From: Facklamia lactis
Lineage (GTDB): Bacteria; Bacillota; Bacilli; Lactobacillales; Aerococcaceae
Assembly: GCF_015863205.1 (NCBI RefSeq)
Contig: NZ_JACBXQ010000003.1
Span: 62,001-126,000 of the forward strand
DNA length: 64,000 nucleotides
Direction of reading: 5' to 3'
Each line of letters begins with the position of its first letter. Within the stretch, counting starts at the first letter, position 1. Positions 38,515 to 48,665 of the stretch are shown here, one piece after another. Below the pieces are notes generated by a model that ran no database searches, was not told the origin of the DNA, and was given only the letters and a program-made list of their open reading frames with translations. Position numbers and translations under genes: made by a program.

Positions 38515-39315
38515 TTAATAAAAGCGAAGAAATAAAATTAAAACTGTCACAATTCCCAGTAAAGTCAAAGCAAAGAGATCATTCTTCCCATATGCTAATT
38601 GTCTATATTTCGTTCTCCCTTCAGCCCCCTGATAACCTCGAGCCTCCATCGCAGTCGCTAACTCTTCAGCTCGATTAAATGCACTTATAAAAAGAGGAAC
38701 TAAGATAGGAATGATAGCTTTCATCCGATCCATAATAGAACCTTCATCAAATTCCACTCCTCGAGCCCTTTGGGCATTCATAATCGTTTGAGCTTCGTCT
38801 AGAAGAGTGGGGACATAGCGCAAAGCTATTGAGAGCATTAAGGCTACTTCATGAGAAGGGAAACCTAATTTTGTCAACGGCCTCATTAAATGCTCAATTC
38901 CATCCGTTAATTCTAAAGGTGCAGTCGTTAAAGTTAAGATCGTCGACATCATAATAATTAAGAATAATCGTAAAAAAATATATAACCCATTCATTAACCC
39001 CAATGAAGTAATCATCATAGGGCCCAATTGAAAATAAACGGTTCCACCTTGCGTAAATAACACTTGAAAAATAACCGTAAAAAAGATAATCCAAAACATT
39101 GGTTTTAATCCATTTAAAAAGAATCCAATGGGAATATCACTAAGAAAAACAGCCAATAAAATTAGCCCAAGTAAGACTCCATATGCCAAAAGATTATCTG
39201 CTAAAAAAACAATCAGAATAAAATAAAAAGTTGCCATTAATTTTGTTCTGGGATCTAGCTGATGAATCACAGATTCCAGTTGTATATATCTACCCATTAA
39301 AATTTTATCAGACAT
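38515..39315 (-). CDS. ecfT: ECF transporter transmembrane scaffold EcfT
   Basis: This 266-residue membrane protein joins the two ATPases to interchangeable vitamin-binding S components. The start PRTKLMATFYFILIVFLADN and the two coupling-helix motifs with the Ala-Arg-Gly signature (AQRARG near 180 and AMEARGYQG near 228) identify EcfT. About five membrane helices are present. It follows ecfA2 by 14 bp, in the usual A1-A2-T order. No S component is encoded next to it, so it is a group II shared module. Confidence 0.95.
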   Translation of the reverse strand: MSDKILMGRYIQLESVIHQLDPRTKLMATFYFILIVFLADNLLAYGVLLGLILLAVFLSDIPIGFFLNGLKPMFWIIFFTVIFQVLFTQGGTVYFQLGPMMITSLGLMNGLYIFLRLFLIIMMSTILTLTTAPLELTDGIEHLMRPLTKLGFPSHEVALMLSIALRYVPTLLDEAQTIMNAQRARGVEFDEGSIMDRMKAIIPILVPLFISAFNRAEELATAMEARGYQGAEGRTKYRQLAYGKNDLFALTLLGIVTVLILFLRFY

Positions 39316-39329
39316 TTTTGATCTTCTCC

Positions 39330-40214
39330 TTATACTTTAGGTAATTTAGATAGTTTGAAGATGCTGGCTGATAATTGGTTCACTGTCAACGGAATTTCTT
39401 CGATATATTGATAAAGGTCATAGGGTAAAGCTGAATTTAATTGCTCTAAAAATTCTAATGTTGTAGGTAAACCGAGCTGTTTCTCTTTTAACCAAGTAGG
39501 ATCAGCAAAAATTTCTATCGGTTTTCCCTGCTTCACAATTTGTCCTTTCTCCATGACAACAACCTGATCAGCATACTGAGCTACATCATCCATTTGATGC
39601 GTTACTAAAACTAAAGTTAATCCTTTCTTTCTTTGCAACTCCATAAACATTTCTAGCATTTGAAATTGACCTTTAGGATCTAGTCCCGCTGTGGGTTCGT
39701 CCAGTACCAACACTTCAGGTTCTAAAGCTAGAACCCCCGCAATTGCTACTCTACGCATCTGGCCTCCACTTAAATCAAACGGCGAGCGTTCAAATAACTC
39801 CTCGTCAATCCCAACTAAGGCAAGTTTTTCTTTAGCTATTCGTTCAGCTTCCTCTTCTTCAATACCAAAATTCATAGGACCAAACATAACGTCTTTAATA
39901 ATAGTTTCTTCAAATAGTTGAGATTCAGGAAATTGAAATACCACGCCTATTTTCTTTCTTAAACTTTTTAACTGTTTATTATCTGAATTAGCTGAAATTT
40001 CTCTTCCATCTATCCATACCTTCCCCTTAGTCGGCTTTAATAGTACATTAAGATGCTGAATTAAGGTGGATTTCCCTGACCCTGTATGACCAATGATTGC
40101 CGTCACTTTACCTTCAGGGAGACTTAAATTAATATTTTCCAAAACTTTTACTTCAAAAGGAGTGTTCGGTTGATAAGTGAAACCTACATTTTCAAAAGTG
40201 ATTGGGACAGCCAT
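39330..40214 (-). CDS. ecfA2: ECF transporter ATPase EcfA2
   Basis: This 294-residue ATPase has Walker A GHTGSGKSTL near 42, signature LSGGQMRRVAIAGVL and Walker B VLVLDEPTAGLDP. QMRRVAIAGVLA with AGLDPKG is characteristic of EcfA2 (CbiO2). The ATG at 40214 has a GAGGAG site and lies 31 bp inside the end of ecfA1, so the pair is coupled. The C-terminal extension after about 240 is the ECF-specific dimerisation region. Confidence 0.94.
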   Translation of the reverse strand: MAVPITFENVGFTYQPNTPFEVKVLENINLSLPEGKVTAIIGHTGSGKSTLIQHLNVLLKPTKGKVWIDGREISANSDNKQLKSLRKKIGVVFQFPESQLFEETIIKDVMFGPMNFGIEEEEAERIAKEKLALVGIDEELFERSPFDLSGGQMRRVAIAGVLALEPEVLVLDEPTAGLDPKGQFQMLEMFMELQRKKGLTLVLVTHQMDDVAQYADQVVVMEKGQIVKQGKPIEIFADPTWLKEKQLGLPTTLEFLEQLNSALPYDLYQYIEEIPLTVNQLSASIFKLSKLPKV

Positions 40215-41023
40215 TGAATTAGCTCCTCCTCATTTAAATATTCTTCGGGAACTTCAACACCTTTTGTAGTTAAAGCTGCTTTTAGCTTGTGAGTAAAAGG
40301 AATATCTAAGCCCATATTGATTAACTCATCTCCTACAGAAAATATCTTTTCGGGACTCCCTTGATAGCGAAGTTCTCCTTCTTGAAAAACAAGAATTCGA
40401 TCAGCATGATTTGCTTCATCAATATCATGCGTGATAGAAATGACCGTCAAATTGTATTTTTCTTTAATTTCTCTCACTACATTAATGATCTCTTCACGTC
40501 CTAATGGATCCAACATAGCGGTTGCTTCATCTAATATAATAACATCTGGTAACAAAGCTATTATACCGGCAATCGCCACTCTTTGCTTTTGTCCGCCAGA
40601 TAAACGGGCAGGTTCTTTCTTCATAAAATGATGCATTCTAACTTGCTCTAATGCTGACTGAATTCTTTGCTTCATTTCGTTACGTTCGATTCCATTATTT
40701 TCTAAGCCAAAAGCAACATCATCTTCTACCGTGGCCCCTACAAATTGATTATCAGGATTTTGAAAAACCATTCCAATTGTTTTTCTGACAGCCCAAACTG
40801 TTTCATCATTAAGGTGCATGCCATTAACATGAACTTCTCCTGCAAATGGGACTAACAAACCATTCAGCATTTTGGCCATAGTTGATTTCCCCGATCCATT
40901 GGGACCAATAACAGCAATCCATTCTCCCTGATTAATAGAAAAAGAAACATTACTTAGAGCATTATGCTCTCCATTTGGATAACGAAAGGAGATCCCTTCG
41001 ACTCGAATTATTTCTTTCGACAT
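40184..41023 (-). CDS. ecfA1: ECF transporter ATPase EcfA1
   Basis: This 279-residue ATPase has Walker A GPNGSGKSTMAK near 38, Q-loop VFQNPDNQFVGATVEDDVAFG, signature LSGGQKQRVAIAGII and Walker B VIILDEATAMLDP. The DEATAMLDPLGR form is typical of EcfA1 (CbiO1). With EcfA2 and EcfT it energises uptake of several vitamins through S components encoded elsewhere. An AAGGGAG site precedes the ATG. The gene lies downstream of rplQ, a common place in Lactobacillales. Confidence 0.95.
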   Translation of the reverse strand: MSKEIIRVEGISFRYPNGEHNALSNVSFSINQGEWIAVIGPNGSGKSTMAKMLNGLLVPFAGEVHVNGMHLNDETVWAVRKTIGMVFQNPDNQFVGATVEDDVAFGLENNGIERNEMKQRIQSALEQVRMHHFMKKEPARLSGGQKQRVAIAGIIALLPDVIILDEATAMLDPLGREEIINVVREIKEKYNLTVISITHDIDEANHADRILVFQEGELRYQGSPEKIFSVGDELINMGLDIPFTHKLKAALTTKGVEVPEEYLNEEELIQWLSQSLLKM

Positions 41024-41130
41024 ATTTTGCTCCCTTTTTAATTTTCTCTATAGCAAAGCTAAAACTACAATTACTATTATCGTCTTAACTTTAATATTGA
41101 AAAAGCTTAAAAAAAAACACTTTAAGATGA

Positions 41131-41186
41131 TAGCAAGGATTGAGGTAAGCACCTCAATCCATCCATAGATTTCTATGGTTGCTATA
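41131..41186. other. Compact three-way-junction RNA structure between rplQ and ecfA1
   Basis: A 7-bp outer stem (ATAGCAA at 41131-41137 with TTGCTAT at 41180-41186) encloses two perfect hairpins, one of 10 bp with an AAGC loop (41138-41161) and one of 6 bp with an ATTT loop (41164-41179); only two bases at the junction are unpaired. On the minus strand, the transcribed direction here, nine Ts follow after about 12 bases (41119-41111), within a further CTTAAA/TTTAAG dyad. It could be the terminator complex of the ribosomal operon, a leader of ecfA1, or both. The rest of 41024-41275 holds only a small CTAGA/TCTAG dyad. Confidence 0.7.
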
Positions 41187-41275
41187 GAGCTAGACTTCTA
41201 GAATTTCTGAAATCATAACACTCTCCATCATAAAAGTGAATTACGAACTCGTTTGAATTCAAAATGTTGAAACTA

Positions 41276-41656
41276 TTACACTAATTCTAAGATTACCATC
41301 GGTGCTCCGTCGCCACGACGAGGACCTTTTTTCAGAATACGTGTATAACCCCCATTGCGTTCTGCATAACGCTCAGCATATGTATCGAATAAACGATTTA
41401 ATACAGATTCAACAACAACTTCTTCGCCTTCAATACGTGCATCAGCAATTTCATTTCGAACAAAAGCTGCAGCACGGCGACGAGAAGCCAAATCACCTTT
41501 TTTACCTAAAGTAATCATTTTATCTACTGTTTTACGGACTTCTTTTGCACGAGCTTCTGTTGTTTCAATACGTTCATTGATGATGACATCTGTGGTCAAG
41601 TCTCGTAACAAAGCTTTACGTTGTGCGCTTTTACGTCCTAATTTACGGTATGACAT
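41276..41656 (-). CDS. rplQ: Ribosomal protein L17 (bL17)
   Basis: This 126-residue large-subunit protein has the family start [19 protein letters not shown] and the C-terminal [19 protein letters not shown]. It is the last gene of the 29-gene ribosomal cluster, 23 bp after rpoA, as in other Firmicutes. Confidence 0.98.
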   Translation of the reverse strand: MSYRKLGRKSAQRKALLRDLTTDVIINERIETTEARAKEVRKTVDKMITLGKKGDLASRRRAAAFVRNEIADARIEGEEVVVESVLNRLFDTYAERYAERNGGYTRILKKGPRRGDGAPMVILELV

Positions 41657-41679
41657 TCGGTTTCCTCCTTTACTATTTG

Positions 41680-42624
41680 CTAATCTTCTTCGCGTAGACT
41701 TAATTCTAAAGCTGAGAGCTTATTCTTAACTTCATCCAATGATTTTCGACCTAAGTTCCGAACTTTCATCATTTCAGCTTCTGTTTTATTAGTTAGCTCT
41801 TGAATCGTATTGATACCTGCTCGTTTCAAGCAGTTATATGATCGAACAGAAAGATCTAACTCTTCTATTGTCATAACCAATACTTTTTCTTTTTCAGCTT
41901 CTTCTTTTTCTACCATGATTTCTGCTTGGCGAGCTTCATCACTTAAATCAACAAAAATATTTAAATGTTCTGTTAAAATTTTAGCAGCTAAACTAAGCGC
42001 CTTCTCCGGACTAATGGAACCATCTGTCCAAATATCCAAAGTTAATTTATCATAGACATTTCGTTGCCCAATTCTTGTATTTTCAACTTGATAGTTAACT
42101 TTTTTGATTGGGGTGTAGATTGAATCTATAGGTAATACGCCAATTGGCATATCCTCACGTTTATTATGCTCACTTCGAACATAACCACGTCCATTCGCCA
42201 CATTCATCTGCATATTTAATTGTGCACCTTCAGCCAATGTACAAATATACAAGTCTGGGTTTAAGATCTCTACCTCATTATCATGAATAATATCAGCAGC
42301 TGTAACTGTTTTAGGACCTGCAACATTTAATTCAATTACTTTATCATCTTCACTATGTGTTTTTAAAGCTAGCTCTTTGATGTGAAGGATTAATGTCGGA
42401 ACATCTTCAACAACACCATCAACAGTCGCAAACTCATGTAAAACATCTTCGATTTGAACGCTTGTGACAGCCGCTCCTGGTAGCGAAGATAATAAAATTC
42501 TACGTAATGAATTTCCAAGGGTTGTTCCATAACCACGCTCTAGTGGCTCAACGACAATTTTGCCATATTTAGCATCGTCACTGATTTCAATGGTTCTAAT
42601 ATCTGGTTTCTCAATCTCGATCAT
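41680..42624 (-). CDS. rpoA: RNA polymerase alpha subunit
   Basis: I set the start at the ATG at 42624 (314 residues), the usual length; a TTG seven codons upstream gives an atypical extension. The N-terminal dimerisation domain includes [17 protein letters not shown]; the C-terminal domain, which contacts promoter UP elements and activators, has [19 protein letters not shown] and ends in the acidic REED. It lies between rpsK and rplQ. Confidence 0.98.
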   Translation of the reverse strand: MIEIEKPDIRTIEISDDAKYGKIVVEPLERGYGTTLGNSLRRILLSSLPGAAVTSVQIEDVLHEFATVDGVVEDVPTLILHIKELALKTHSEDDKVIELNVAGPKTVTAADIIHDNEVEILNPDLYICTLAEGAQLNMQMNVANGRGYVRSEHNKREDMPIGVLPIDSIYTPIKKVNYQVENTRIGQRNVYDKLTLDIWTDGSISPEKALSLAAKILTEHLNIFVDLSDEARQAEIMVEKEEAEKEKVLVMTIEELDLSVRSYNCLKRAGINTIQELTNKTEAEMMKVRNLGRKSLDEVKNKLSALELSLREED

Positions 42625-42698
42625 CGATTTATTTGCCCCTTTCAAAACGTTAGTCGCGATGATAATTCAGTCTCAAACGATTTTTTACACAATTATCA

Positions 42699-43091
42699 TT
42701 ATACCCGGCGGCGTTTTGGTGGACGACAACCGTTATGTGGAATTGGTGTAACATCACGAATTGCAGTAACATCTAGTCCTGTCGCTTGCAATGAACGGAT
42801 AGCGGACTCACGACCGGATCCAGGACCTTTTACTGTTACTTCAACAGTTTTCATTCCATGTTCCATTGCACCTTTAGCTGCAACTTCTGATGCCATTTGA
42901 GCAGCAAATGGAGTAGCTTTCTTTGAACCACGGAATCCTAAAGATCCTGCAGATGACCAAGAAATTGCATTACCATTCGCATCTGTAATCATCACGATTG
43001 TGTTATTGAATGTTGAACGAATATGCGCAATTCCTTTTTCTACATTCTTTTTAACACGACGGCGTCCTCTACGTGCTTGTTGTTTTGCCAT
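42699..43091 (-). CDS. rpsK: Ribosomal protein S11 (uS11)
   Basis: This 130-residue small-subunit platform protein is recognised by [19 protein letters not shown] at the start and the C-terminal [16 protein letters not shown]. It lies 30 bp after rpsM behind a GGAGG site. Confidence 0.98.
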   Translation of the reverse strand: MAKQQARRGRRRVKKNVEKGIAHIRSTFNNTIVMITDANGNAISWSSAGSLGFRGSKKATPFAAQMASEVAAKGAMEHGMKTVEVTVKGPGSGRESAIRSLQATGLDVTAIRDVTPIPHNGCRPPKRRRV

Positions 43092-43120
43092 GAATTATAC
43101 CTCCTTTATTTAAAAATTAA

Positions 43121-43474
43121 TTATCTAATCGGTTTCTTAGGACCTTTACGAGTCCGAGCATTGTTTTTAGTATTTTGACCTCGAACTGGTAAATTACGAC
43201 GGTGACGTAATCCACGATATGATCCAATGTCTTGTAGACGTTTGATATTCATTGATACTTCACGACGTAAATCTCCTTCAACCCGAATTCTGTCAATAAT
43301 CTCACGAATACGGTCTAATTCATCATTAGTTAAATCTTTAACGCGTGTATCTTCTGAAACGTTTGCTTCAGATAAAACTTTTTGTGCTGTCGTTTTACCG
43401 ATACCATAGATATAAGTTAAAGAAATAACGACACGTTTTTCACGGGGAATATCTACTCCTGCTATACGAGCCAT
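43121..43474 (-). CDS. rpsM: Ribosomal protein S13 (uS13)
   Basis: This 117-residue small-subunit head protein starts [20 protein letters not shown] and ends with the tRNA-contacting basic tail [12 protein letters not shown]. It is a few residues shorter than the 121-residue Bacillus protein; the core is complete. The start has an AGGAGG site. Confidence 0.98.
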   Translation of the reverse strand: MARIAGVDIPREKRVVISLTYIYGIGKTTAQKVLSEANVSEDTRVKDLTNDELDRIREIIDRIRVEGDLRREVSMNIKRLQDIGSYRGLRHRRNLPVRGQNTKNNARTRKGPKKPIR

Positions 43475-43496
43475 TCATTTACCTCCTTCTAGTTAA

Positions 43497-43610
43497 TTAT
43501 CCTTGACGTTGTTTATGTTTTGGATTTGAACAGATTACCATAACTTTTCCGTTACGGCGAATCACTTTACATTTTTCACATATTGGTTTAACTGATGCTC
43601 TTACTTTCAC
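43497..43610 (-). CDS. rpmJ: Ribosomal protein L36 (bL36), zinc-ribbon form
   Basis: This short gene encodes 37 residues and begins with GTG at 43610, six bases after GAGGAGG. The translation opens [20 protein letters not shown] and ends NPKHKQRQG. The CxxC pair with a later Cys and His is the zinc-binding C+ type. It fills the space between infA and rpsM, its usual place. Confidence 0.96.
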   Translation of the reverse strand: MKVRASVKPICEKCKVIRRNGKVMVICSNPKHKQRQG

Positions 43611-43635
43611 TTATTTACCTCCTCAGTTCAAATTA

Positions 43636-43854
43636 CTACTTAAATCGATAGGTAATGCGACCGCGTGTTAAGTCATAAGGTGATAACTCAATGGTCACTT
43701 TATCCCCAGGTAAGATACGAATATAATTCATACGAATCTTACCAGACACATGTGCTAAAATTTCATGCCCGTTCTCAAGCTCAACTTTGAACATAGCATT
43801 TGGCAAGGTTTCAATAACCGTGCCTTCCACTTCAATTACATCATCTTTTGCCAT
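43636..43854 (-). CDS. infA: Translation initiation factor IF-1
   Basis: This 72-residue S1-like OB-fold protein binds the ribosomal A site during initiation. [21 protein letters not shown] at the start and the GRITYRFK end identify it. It lies between adk and rpmJ; the map gene found here in Bacillus is absent. Confidence 0.98.
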   Translation of the reverse strand: MAKDDVIEVEGTVIETLPNAMFKVELENGHEILAHVSGKIRMNYIRILPGDKVTIELSPYDLTRGRITYRFK

Positions 43855-43882
43855 TCGTATGCCTCCTTAATTTGAAATCAAC

Positions 43883-44530
43883 CTAACCCAAAATTTTGCG
43901 AATATTGTTATAAACTTGGTCGATTGAATCGTCTCCATTAACTCTATGCAATAATCCTAGTTCTTCATAATATTCTAAAATCGGTTGAATTGATTCCATT
44001 TGGAGATTTATGCGGTGAGCGACCTTTTCAGGCTTATCATCTTCTCTTTGGTAGAATTCATGAGCACCACATGCATCACAAGTGTCTTCAACCTTAGGTG
44101 GATTATATAGTTTATGATAGGTTGCCCCACAATTTCCACATGAAATCCGGCCACTGAGTCGAGCCTTTAAAACTTCTGGATCTACATCTATATAAATTAC
44201 TGCATCGATTTTTGAACCAAGACTATCCATGTTTTCACTTAATGCTTTTGCTTGTTGAATTGTTCGTGGATAACCATCTAACATGAAGCCATTAGCTTTC
44301 ACATCCTCTTGACTCAGGCGCTCCCGAACAAGTCCATTTGTAATCTCGTCAGGTACTAAATTTCCGTGGTCAGTATATCTCTTCGCCTCTAAACCAAGAG
44401 GTGTTTCTTCTTTGATCGCTTGTCTGAATATATCGCCAGTGGCAATATGAACGACCAGATAATCATTTGCGATTTGTTCACTCTGTGTCCCTTTACCAGC
44501 ACCCGGTAAACCCATTAATAATATATTCAT
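43883..44530 (-). CDS. adk: Adenylate kinase
   Basis: This 215-residue enzyme interconverts ATP+AMP and 2 ADP. The P-loop GLPGAGKGTQ lies at residues 7-16, and DGYPRT is in the NMP-binding region. The lid (about 126-160) carries two CxxC pairs (CGNC and CDAC), so it is the long zinc-binding form usual in Gram-positive bacteria. It follows secY by 34 bp. ADP made by the PPK2 protein of this window would feed the same pool (inference). Confidence 0.98.
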   Translation of the reverse strand: MNILLMGLPGAGKGTQSEQIANDYLVVHIATGDIFRQAIKEETPLGLEAKRYTDHGNLVPDEITNGLVRERLSQEDVKANGFMLDGYPRTIQQAKALSENMDSLGSKIDAVIYIDVDPEVLKARLSGRISCGNCGATYHKLYNPPKVEDTCDACGAHEFYQREDDKPEKVAHRINLQMESIQPILEYYEELGLLHRVNGDDSIDQVYNNIRKILG

Positions 44531-44564
44531 AAATTAATCATCCTTTATATTTGTCATCTTGCAA

Positions 44565-45857
44565 TTATAAATTTAAGAAACCTTGGTAGCGACGCTTGAT
44601 CATACGACCTTCAATCTGTTTAGCAGTTTCAATAGCTACCCCCACTACAATTAGAAGGCTGGTTCCAGATAAAGCAATGTTTCCTGGTACTTTCCAGATA
44701 AAACTTACAACAATTGGTAATAATGCAATAACAGTTAAATAGATAGCTCCAACTCCACTCAAACGATTAATCATTTGTGTGATAAAGTTTTCTGTATCTT
44801 TTCCAGGTCTTACACTTGGAATATAAGCGCTTTGCTTTTGTAAATTTTCTGCAACCTTCTCAGGATTAACCTGAATTAACGAGTAAAAGAAAGTAAATGC
44901 AATAAGTAAAATTGTATATAACACAGCCCCATAAGGATGTTGTATATTAAATAATTTAGATACAAATTGCATAACAGCTCCATCAGGATTTGGATTAACC
45001 AAACCAATGATTGTCTGAGGCGTTGTAAGGAAGGACGTTGCAAAAATCACTGGAATTACACCAGCCGAATTGATTTTCAACGGTAGATGAGCCATATGTC
45101 GTGCTCCTGTTGATTTCTTCGAATGGTGAATCGGAATTCTTCTCTGCGCACGCTCCATTAAAACCACAATAACTGTCATAACTAATAAGGCTAAGATAAT
45201 TCCTAAACCAATCAAAACATTTCTTGTTAATTTATCTCCAGCGCCGATCAACATTGAATTCACAAAAGTATAGACTTCTTTAGGAACTTGAGCGACAATA
45301 CCTGCCATAATCAGCATTGAAAGTCCATTGCCCACTCCGTTACGAGTAATCTGCTCTCCTAACCAAACTAATAACATTGTTCCAGCTGTTAATACTAATG
45401 CAATTGTCATATAAGTAGTGGTCGTAGGATTAGAAATGAGCCCTAATCCTGACATCTGATTCATCCCAAACGATAATCCAATTGATTGAATGTAGGCAAT
45501 AATAATGGCCAAGTAAATCGTCCATTGATTCAACTTCCTCCGACCTACTTCACCTTGCTTTGCCCATTCAGTAAACTTGGGAATAATGTCCATCTGAAGC
45601 AATTGAACAATGATAGATGAAGTAATATAAGGAGAGACTCCCATTGCAAATAAAGAGTACCGCCCTAAGGCTCCACCACCAAAAGTATTCAATATACCTA
45701 ACAAACCACTCGTCGCTAATGAATCTAACACATTTGCGTTCACCCCAGGTACTGGGATATGAGAACCTAACCTAAAAACTGCCAATACAAACAATGTAAA
45801 AAGAATTCGTCTTCTTACATCGCGTGAGCTAAAAGCATTTTTTATAAATGAAAACAT
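44565..45857 (-). CDS. secY: Preprotein translocase channel subunit SecY
   Basis: This 430-residue protein has ten membrane helices and forms the general secretion pore. The start RDVRRRILFTLFVLAVFRLG and the plug region GGGALGRYSLFAMGVSPYIT are clear; QINRLSG-like MINRLSGVGA and the last cytosolic loop MIKRRYQGFLNL match the family. Its start shares one base with the rplO stop, so translation is coupled. Secreted proteins of this window (OppA, the LPETG protease) depend on it. Confidence 0.98.
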   Translation of the reverse strand: MFSFIKNAFSSRDVRRRILFTLFVLAVFRLGSHIPVPGVNANVLDSLATSGLLGILNTFGGGALGRYSLFAMGVSPYITSSIIVQLLQMDIIPKFTEWAKQGEVGRRKLNQWTIYLAIIIAYIQSIGLSFGMNQMSGLGLISNPTTTTYMTIALVLTAGTMLLVWLGEQITRNGVGNGLSMLIMAGIVAQVPKEVYTFVNSMLIGAGDKLTRNVLIGLGIILALLVMTVIVVLMERAQRRIPIHHSKKSTGARHMAHLPLKINSAGVIPVIFATSFLTTPQTIIGLVNPNPDGAVMQFVSKLFNIQHPYGAVLYTILLIAFTFFYSLIQVNPEKVAENLQKQSAYIPSVRPGKDTENFITQMINRLSGVGAIYLTVIALLPIVVSFIWKVPGNIALSGTSLLIVVGVAIETAKQIEGRMIKRRYQGFLNL

Positions 45858-46297
45858 TAGATCACCTCGATTGATCCGCCTGCTGCAATAATTGCTTCTT
45901 CTGCAGATTTAGAGAATTTATTTGCTTGAACAGTCAATTGTTTCTCTAGTTTGCCCTCACCTAAAATTTTAATTCCTGATAATTCTTTCTTAATAATTCC
46001 AGCTTCAATTAATAATGCTGGTGTTACAACTGTTCCCTCTTCAAATTTATTCAAAGTCTCGAGGTTTACAATTGCATACTCTTTGCGGTTTACATTTTGG
46101 AATCCACGTTTTGGCAAACGACGGAAAAGTGGTTGTTGTCCACCCTCAAATCCTAATCTTACACCGCCACCTGAGCGCTGACCTTGTCCACCTTGTCCAC
46201 GTCCAGCTAATTTACCATTACCAGAACCTTGTCCACGTCCAACACGATTGCGTTCCTTACGTGCGCCTGCCGCAGGAGTTAATGTATGTAATTTCAT
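45857..46297 (-). CDS. rplO: Ribosomal protein L15 (uL15)
   Basis: This 146-residue protein starts [20 protein letters not shown] and has the glycine/arginine-rich N-terminal extension [21 protein letters not shown] that threads into 23S rRNA. It lies between rpmD and secY. Confidence 0.98.
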   Translation of the reverse strand: MKLHTLTPAAGARKERNRVGRGQGSGNGKLAGRGQGGQGQRSGGGVRLGFEGGQQPLFRRLPKRGFQNVNRKEYAIVNLETLNKFEEGTVVTPALLIEAGIIKKELSGIKILGEGKLEKQLTVQANKFSKSAEEAIIAAGGSIEVI

Positions 46298-46328
46298 TTT
46301 GGCACCTCCTTATACTAGTATACTAAAA

Positions 46329-46508
46329 TTAAACCTCTTTTACTTCAACTAAATGACTAATGGATTGGACCATTCCACGAACAGCTTCGTTATCAGAGTG
46401 AACAACTGTCTTATGAGTCTTAGTTAAACCTAATGCTTTAGCTGTTGCAATTTGATTCTTTTTGCGGCCAATTAGGCTGCGTTTTAAAGTGATCTCTAAG
46501 TTTGCCAT
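46329..46508 (-). CDS. rpmD: Ribosomal protein L30 (uL30)
   Basis: This 59-residue protein reads [20 protein letters not shown] at the start, followed by [20 protein letters not shown], the standard L30 pattern. The ATG at 46508 has a TTAGGAGG site. It occupies its normal place between rpsE and rplO. Confidence 0.97.
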   Translation of the reverse strand: MANLEITLKRSLIGRKKNQIATAKALGLTKTHKTVVHSDNEAVRGMVQSISHLVEVKEV

Positions 46509-46519
46509 GGATCGTCCTC

Positions 46520-47023
46520 CTAACTTAATAATTCTTCAACAGATTTTCCACGCAATTCTGCCACTTCTTCAGCAATTTTCAACTGCTTCAAAGCTTCCAT
46601 TGTCGCACGAATCATATTGATTGGTGTATTTGAGCCTAATGATTTTGAAGTTACATCCGCGATACCTGCTAATTCAACAACTGCACGTACTGGTCCACCC
46701 GCTGCAACTCCCGAACCGGCTTGAGCTGGTTTTAATAGTACACGCCCACCACAGAATTCACCGATTACTTCATGAGGGATCGTAGTGCCTGCCATTGGAA
46801 CCGCTAATAAGTTTTTCTTAGCATCTTCAATCGCTTTACGAATTGCTTCTGGAACTTCTTGTGCTTTACCTGTACCAAAGCCAACATGTCCGTTCTTGTC
46901 TCCAACAACCACAAGTGCAGAGAAACGTAAGCGACGTCCACCTTTTACAACTTTTGTAACACGGTTAATAGCAACAACGCGTTCCTCGATTTCGCCTAAA
47001 TTATCTGGATTAATAAATACCAT
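46520..47023 (-). CDS. rpsE: Ribosomal protein S5 (uS5)
   Basis: This 167-residue protein contains the double-stranded-RNA-binding N-domain ([20 protein letters not shown]) and [20 protein letters not shown], important for decoding fidelity and the target of spectinomycin mutations. No change at the usual loop (about residues 20-30) is evident by eye. Confidence 0.98.
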   Translation of the reverse strand: MVFINPDNLGEIEERVVAINRVTKVVKGGRRLRFSALVVVGDKNGHVGFGTGKAQEVPEAIRKAIEDAKKNLLAVPMAGTTIPHEVIGEFCGGRVLLKPAQAGSGVAAGGPVRAVVELAGIADVTSKSLGSNTPINMIRATMEALKQLKIAEEVAELRGKSVEELLS

Positions 47024-47043
47024 CGATCGGTTTCCTCCTTTTC

Positions 47044-47400
47044 TTAAAATTCTAGTCCGTTTTCACGTGCACCTTCAGCTAGTGCCTTAACACGTCCATG
47101 ATAGATAAATCCACCACGGTCGAATACTACTTGCTTAATTCCTTTTTCGCTAGCACGTTCAGCAATTAATTTCCCAACTGCAGTTGCTTGCTCGGTTTTA
47201 TTTCCTTGAGCAATTGACTCATCTGTACTAGAGGCACTTGCAAGCGTCACACCCGCTACGTCATCAATTAATTGAGCGTAGATGTTAGTGTTTGAACGAA
47301 ACACATTTAAGCGTGGGCACTCAGCAGTACCAGAAAGTTTATTACGAATACGATTATGACGTTTTTTACGAGATTTATTTTTATCTGGTTTTGTAATCAC
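47044..47400 (-). CDS. rplR: Ribosomal protein L18 (uL18)
   Basis: I place the start at the GTG at 47400 (118 residues, [19 protein letters not shown]), which has AGAGGTGA at good spacing and fits the family start; a GTG nine bases upstream lies within that site. L18 carries 5S rRNA into the large subunit. [21 protein letters not shown] is the conserved centre. Confidence 0.96.
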   Translation of the reverse strand: MITKPDKNKSRKKRHNRIRNKLSGTAECPRLNVFRSNTNIYAQLIDDVAGVTLASASSTDESIAQGNKTEQATAVGKLIAERASEKGIKQVVFDRGGFIYHGRVKALAEGARENGLEF

Positions 47401-47450
47401 AATGGTCACCTCTTTTTTGTTTATTTTTGAGTAGGTAAGTTAGAATAATT

Positions 47451-47987
47451 CTATTTACCTGTTTTACCTTCTTTACGGATAACATATTCATCAACATAAC
47501 GAATACCTTTTCCTTTATACGGCTCTGGTGGACGAACACCACGAATATTGGCAGCAAGTTCTCCAACTTTTTCTTTGTTGAAACCTTCTACAATAATTTG
47601 AGTATTAGAAGGAACTTCGAAAGATACGCCTTCAGATGCTTCAAATTCAACAGGGTGTGATAAACCAACATTCAGAACAAGTTTATTTCCTTGTTTTTGA
47701 GCACGATACCCTACCCCAATTAATTGAAGTTCTTTTTTAAATCCTTCAGAAACACCTACTACCATGTTGTTTACGATAGAACGTGTTGTTCCGTGTAAAG
47801 AACGGTTTTCTTTAGAATCATTAGGACGAACGAATGTGATTTCATTTTCTTCTATTTTCAATTCAATATTTGGACTTATTTGACGACTTAATTCACCTTT
47901 AGGTCCTTTGACAGTCACTGTATGACCATCTTTTGATACGGTTACGCCAGCTGGAATTGTTACAGGTAATTTCCCAATACGACTCAC
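47451..47987 (-). CDS. rplF: Ribosomal protein L6 (uL6)
   Basis: I choose the GTG at 47987 (178 residues), which gives the conserved start [16 protein letters not shown] and has a GGAGGTG site; the longer frame to 48035 overlaps rpsH and is not conserved. The C-terminal [18 protein letters not shown] is the signature of L6 near the factor-binding centre. Confidence 0.97.
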   Translation of the reverse strand: MSRIGKLPVTIPAGVTVSKDGHTVTVKGPKGELSRQISPNIELKIEENEITFVRPNDSKENRSLHGTTRSIVNNMVVGVSEGFKKELQLIGVGYRAQKQGNKLVLNVGLSHPVEFEASEGVSFEVPSNTQIIVEGFNKEKVGELAANIRGVRPPEPYKGKGIRYVDEYVIRKEGKTGK

Positions 47988-48028
47988 AGGGCTGCACCTC
48001 CTTATTTTTTTTATACTCTTATTTAATC

Positions 48029-48427
48029 TTACCAAACATAAGCTAGAACTTCGCCACCAACACCTTTTTGACGAGCTTCTTTGTCAGTGACAACACCATT
48101 AGATGTTGAAATGATTGCGATACCTAATCCGTTAAGGACTTTAGGGATATCTTCTGTTTTAGCATAAATTCGTAAGCCTGGTTTAGAAATACGTTTGATG
48201 CCAGAAATTACTTTTTCATTATTACGACCATATTTTAAGAAGATTTTGATTTCATTTTGCTTGTTATCCTCAGTAACCTCATAGTTCTTGATAAAACCTT
48301 CACGTTTTAAGATTTCAGCAATTGCCACTTTAGTATTTGAAGATGGAGCTGCTACAGTTTTATGTCCGACACTATTTGCATTACGAATGCGAGTTAAAAA
48401 ATCTGCAATTGGATCTGTCATTGCCAT
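48029..48427 (-). CDS. rpsH: Ribosomal protein S8 (uS8)
   Basis: This 132-residue small-subunit assembly protein starts [16 protein letters not shown] after an alternative MA- and ends with [20 protein letters not shown] and GGEVLAYVW. The first of two close ATGs has the better GGAGG spacing. In Escherichia coli S8 also represses its operon; no S8-binding site was looked for here beyond the gene. Confidence 0.98.
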   Translation of the reverse strand: MAMTDPIADFLTRIRNANSVGHKTVAAPSSNTKVAIAEILKREGFIKNYEVTEDNKQNEIKIFLKYGRNNEKVISGIKRISKPGLRIYAKTEDIPKVLNGLGIAIISTSNGVVTDKEARQKGVGGEVLAYVW

Positions 48428-48462
48428 GTGGATTTACCTCCTTTAATTATTAGTTCAATATC

Positions 48463-48648
48463 TTACCAGCTTGCTTTTTTAACGCCTGGAATTTGGCCTT
48501 TATAAGCAAGTTCACGGAAGCAAATACGGCAAAGCTTGAATTTACGGTACACAGAATGTGGACGGCCGCAACGTTCGCATCGTGTATATTCTTGAACTTT
48601 GAACTTTGGTTTACGATGGTTCTTTTCTCTCATTGATGTTTTAGCCAA
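48463..48648 (-). CDS. rpsN: Ribosomal protein S14, zinc-binding type (uS14)
   Basis: This 61-residue short S14 has two CxxC pairs (CERC and CRIC) that bind zinc, the form typical of the spc cluster in Gram-positive bacteria. The end [11 protein letters not shown] is conserved. It lies between rplE and rpsH. Confidence 0.98.
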   Translation of the reverse strand: MAKTSMREKNHRKPKFKVQEYTRCERCGRPHSVYRKFKLCRICFRELAYKGQIPGVKKASW

Positions 48649-48665
48649 TGATAATGCCTCCTTTA

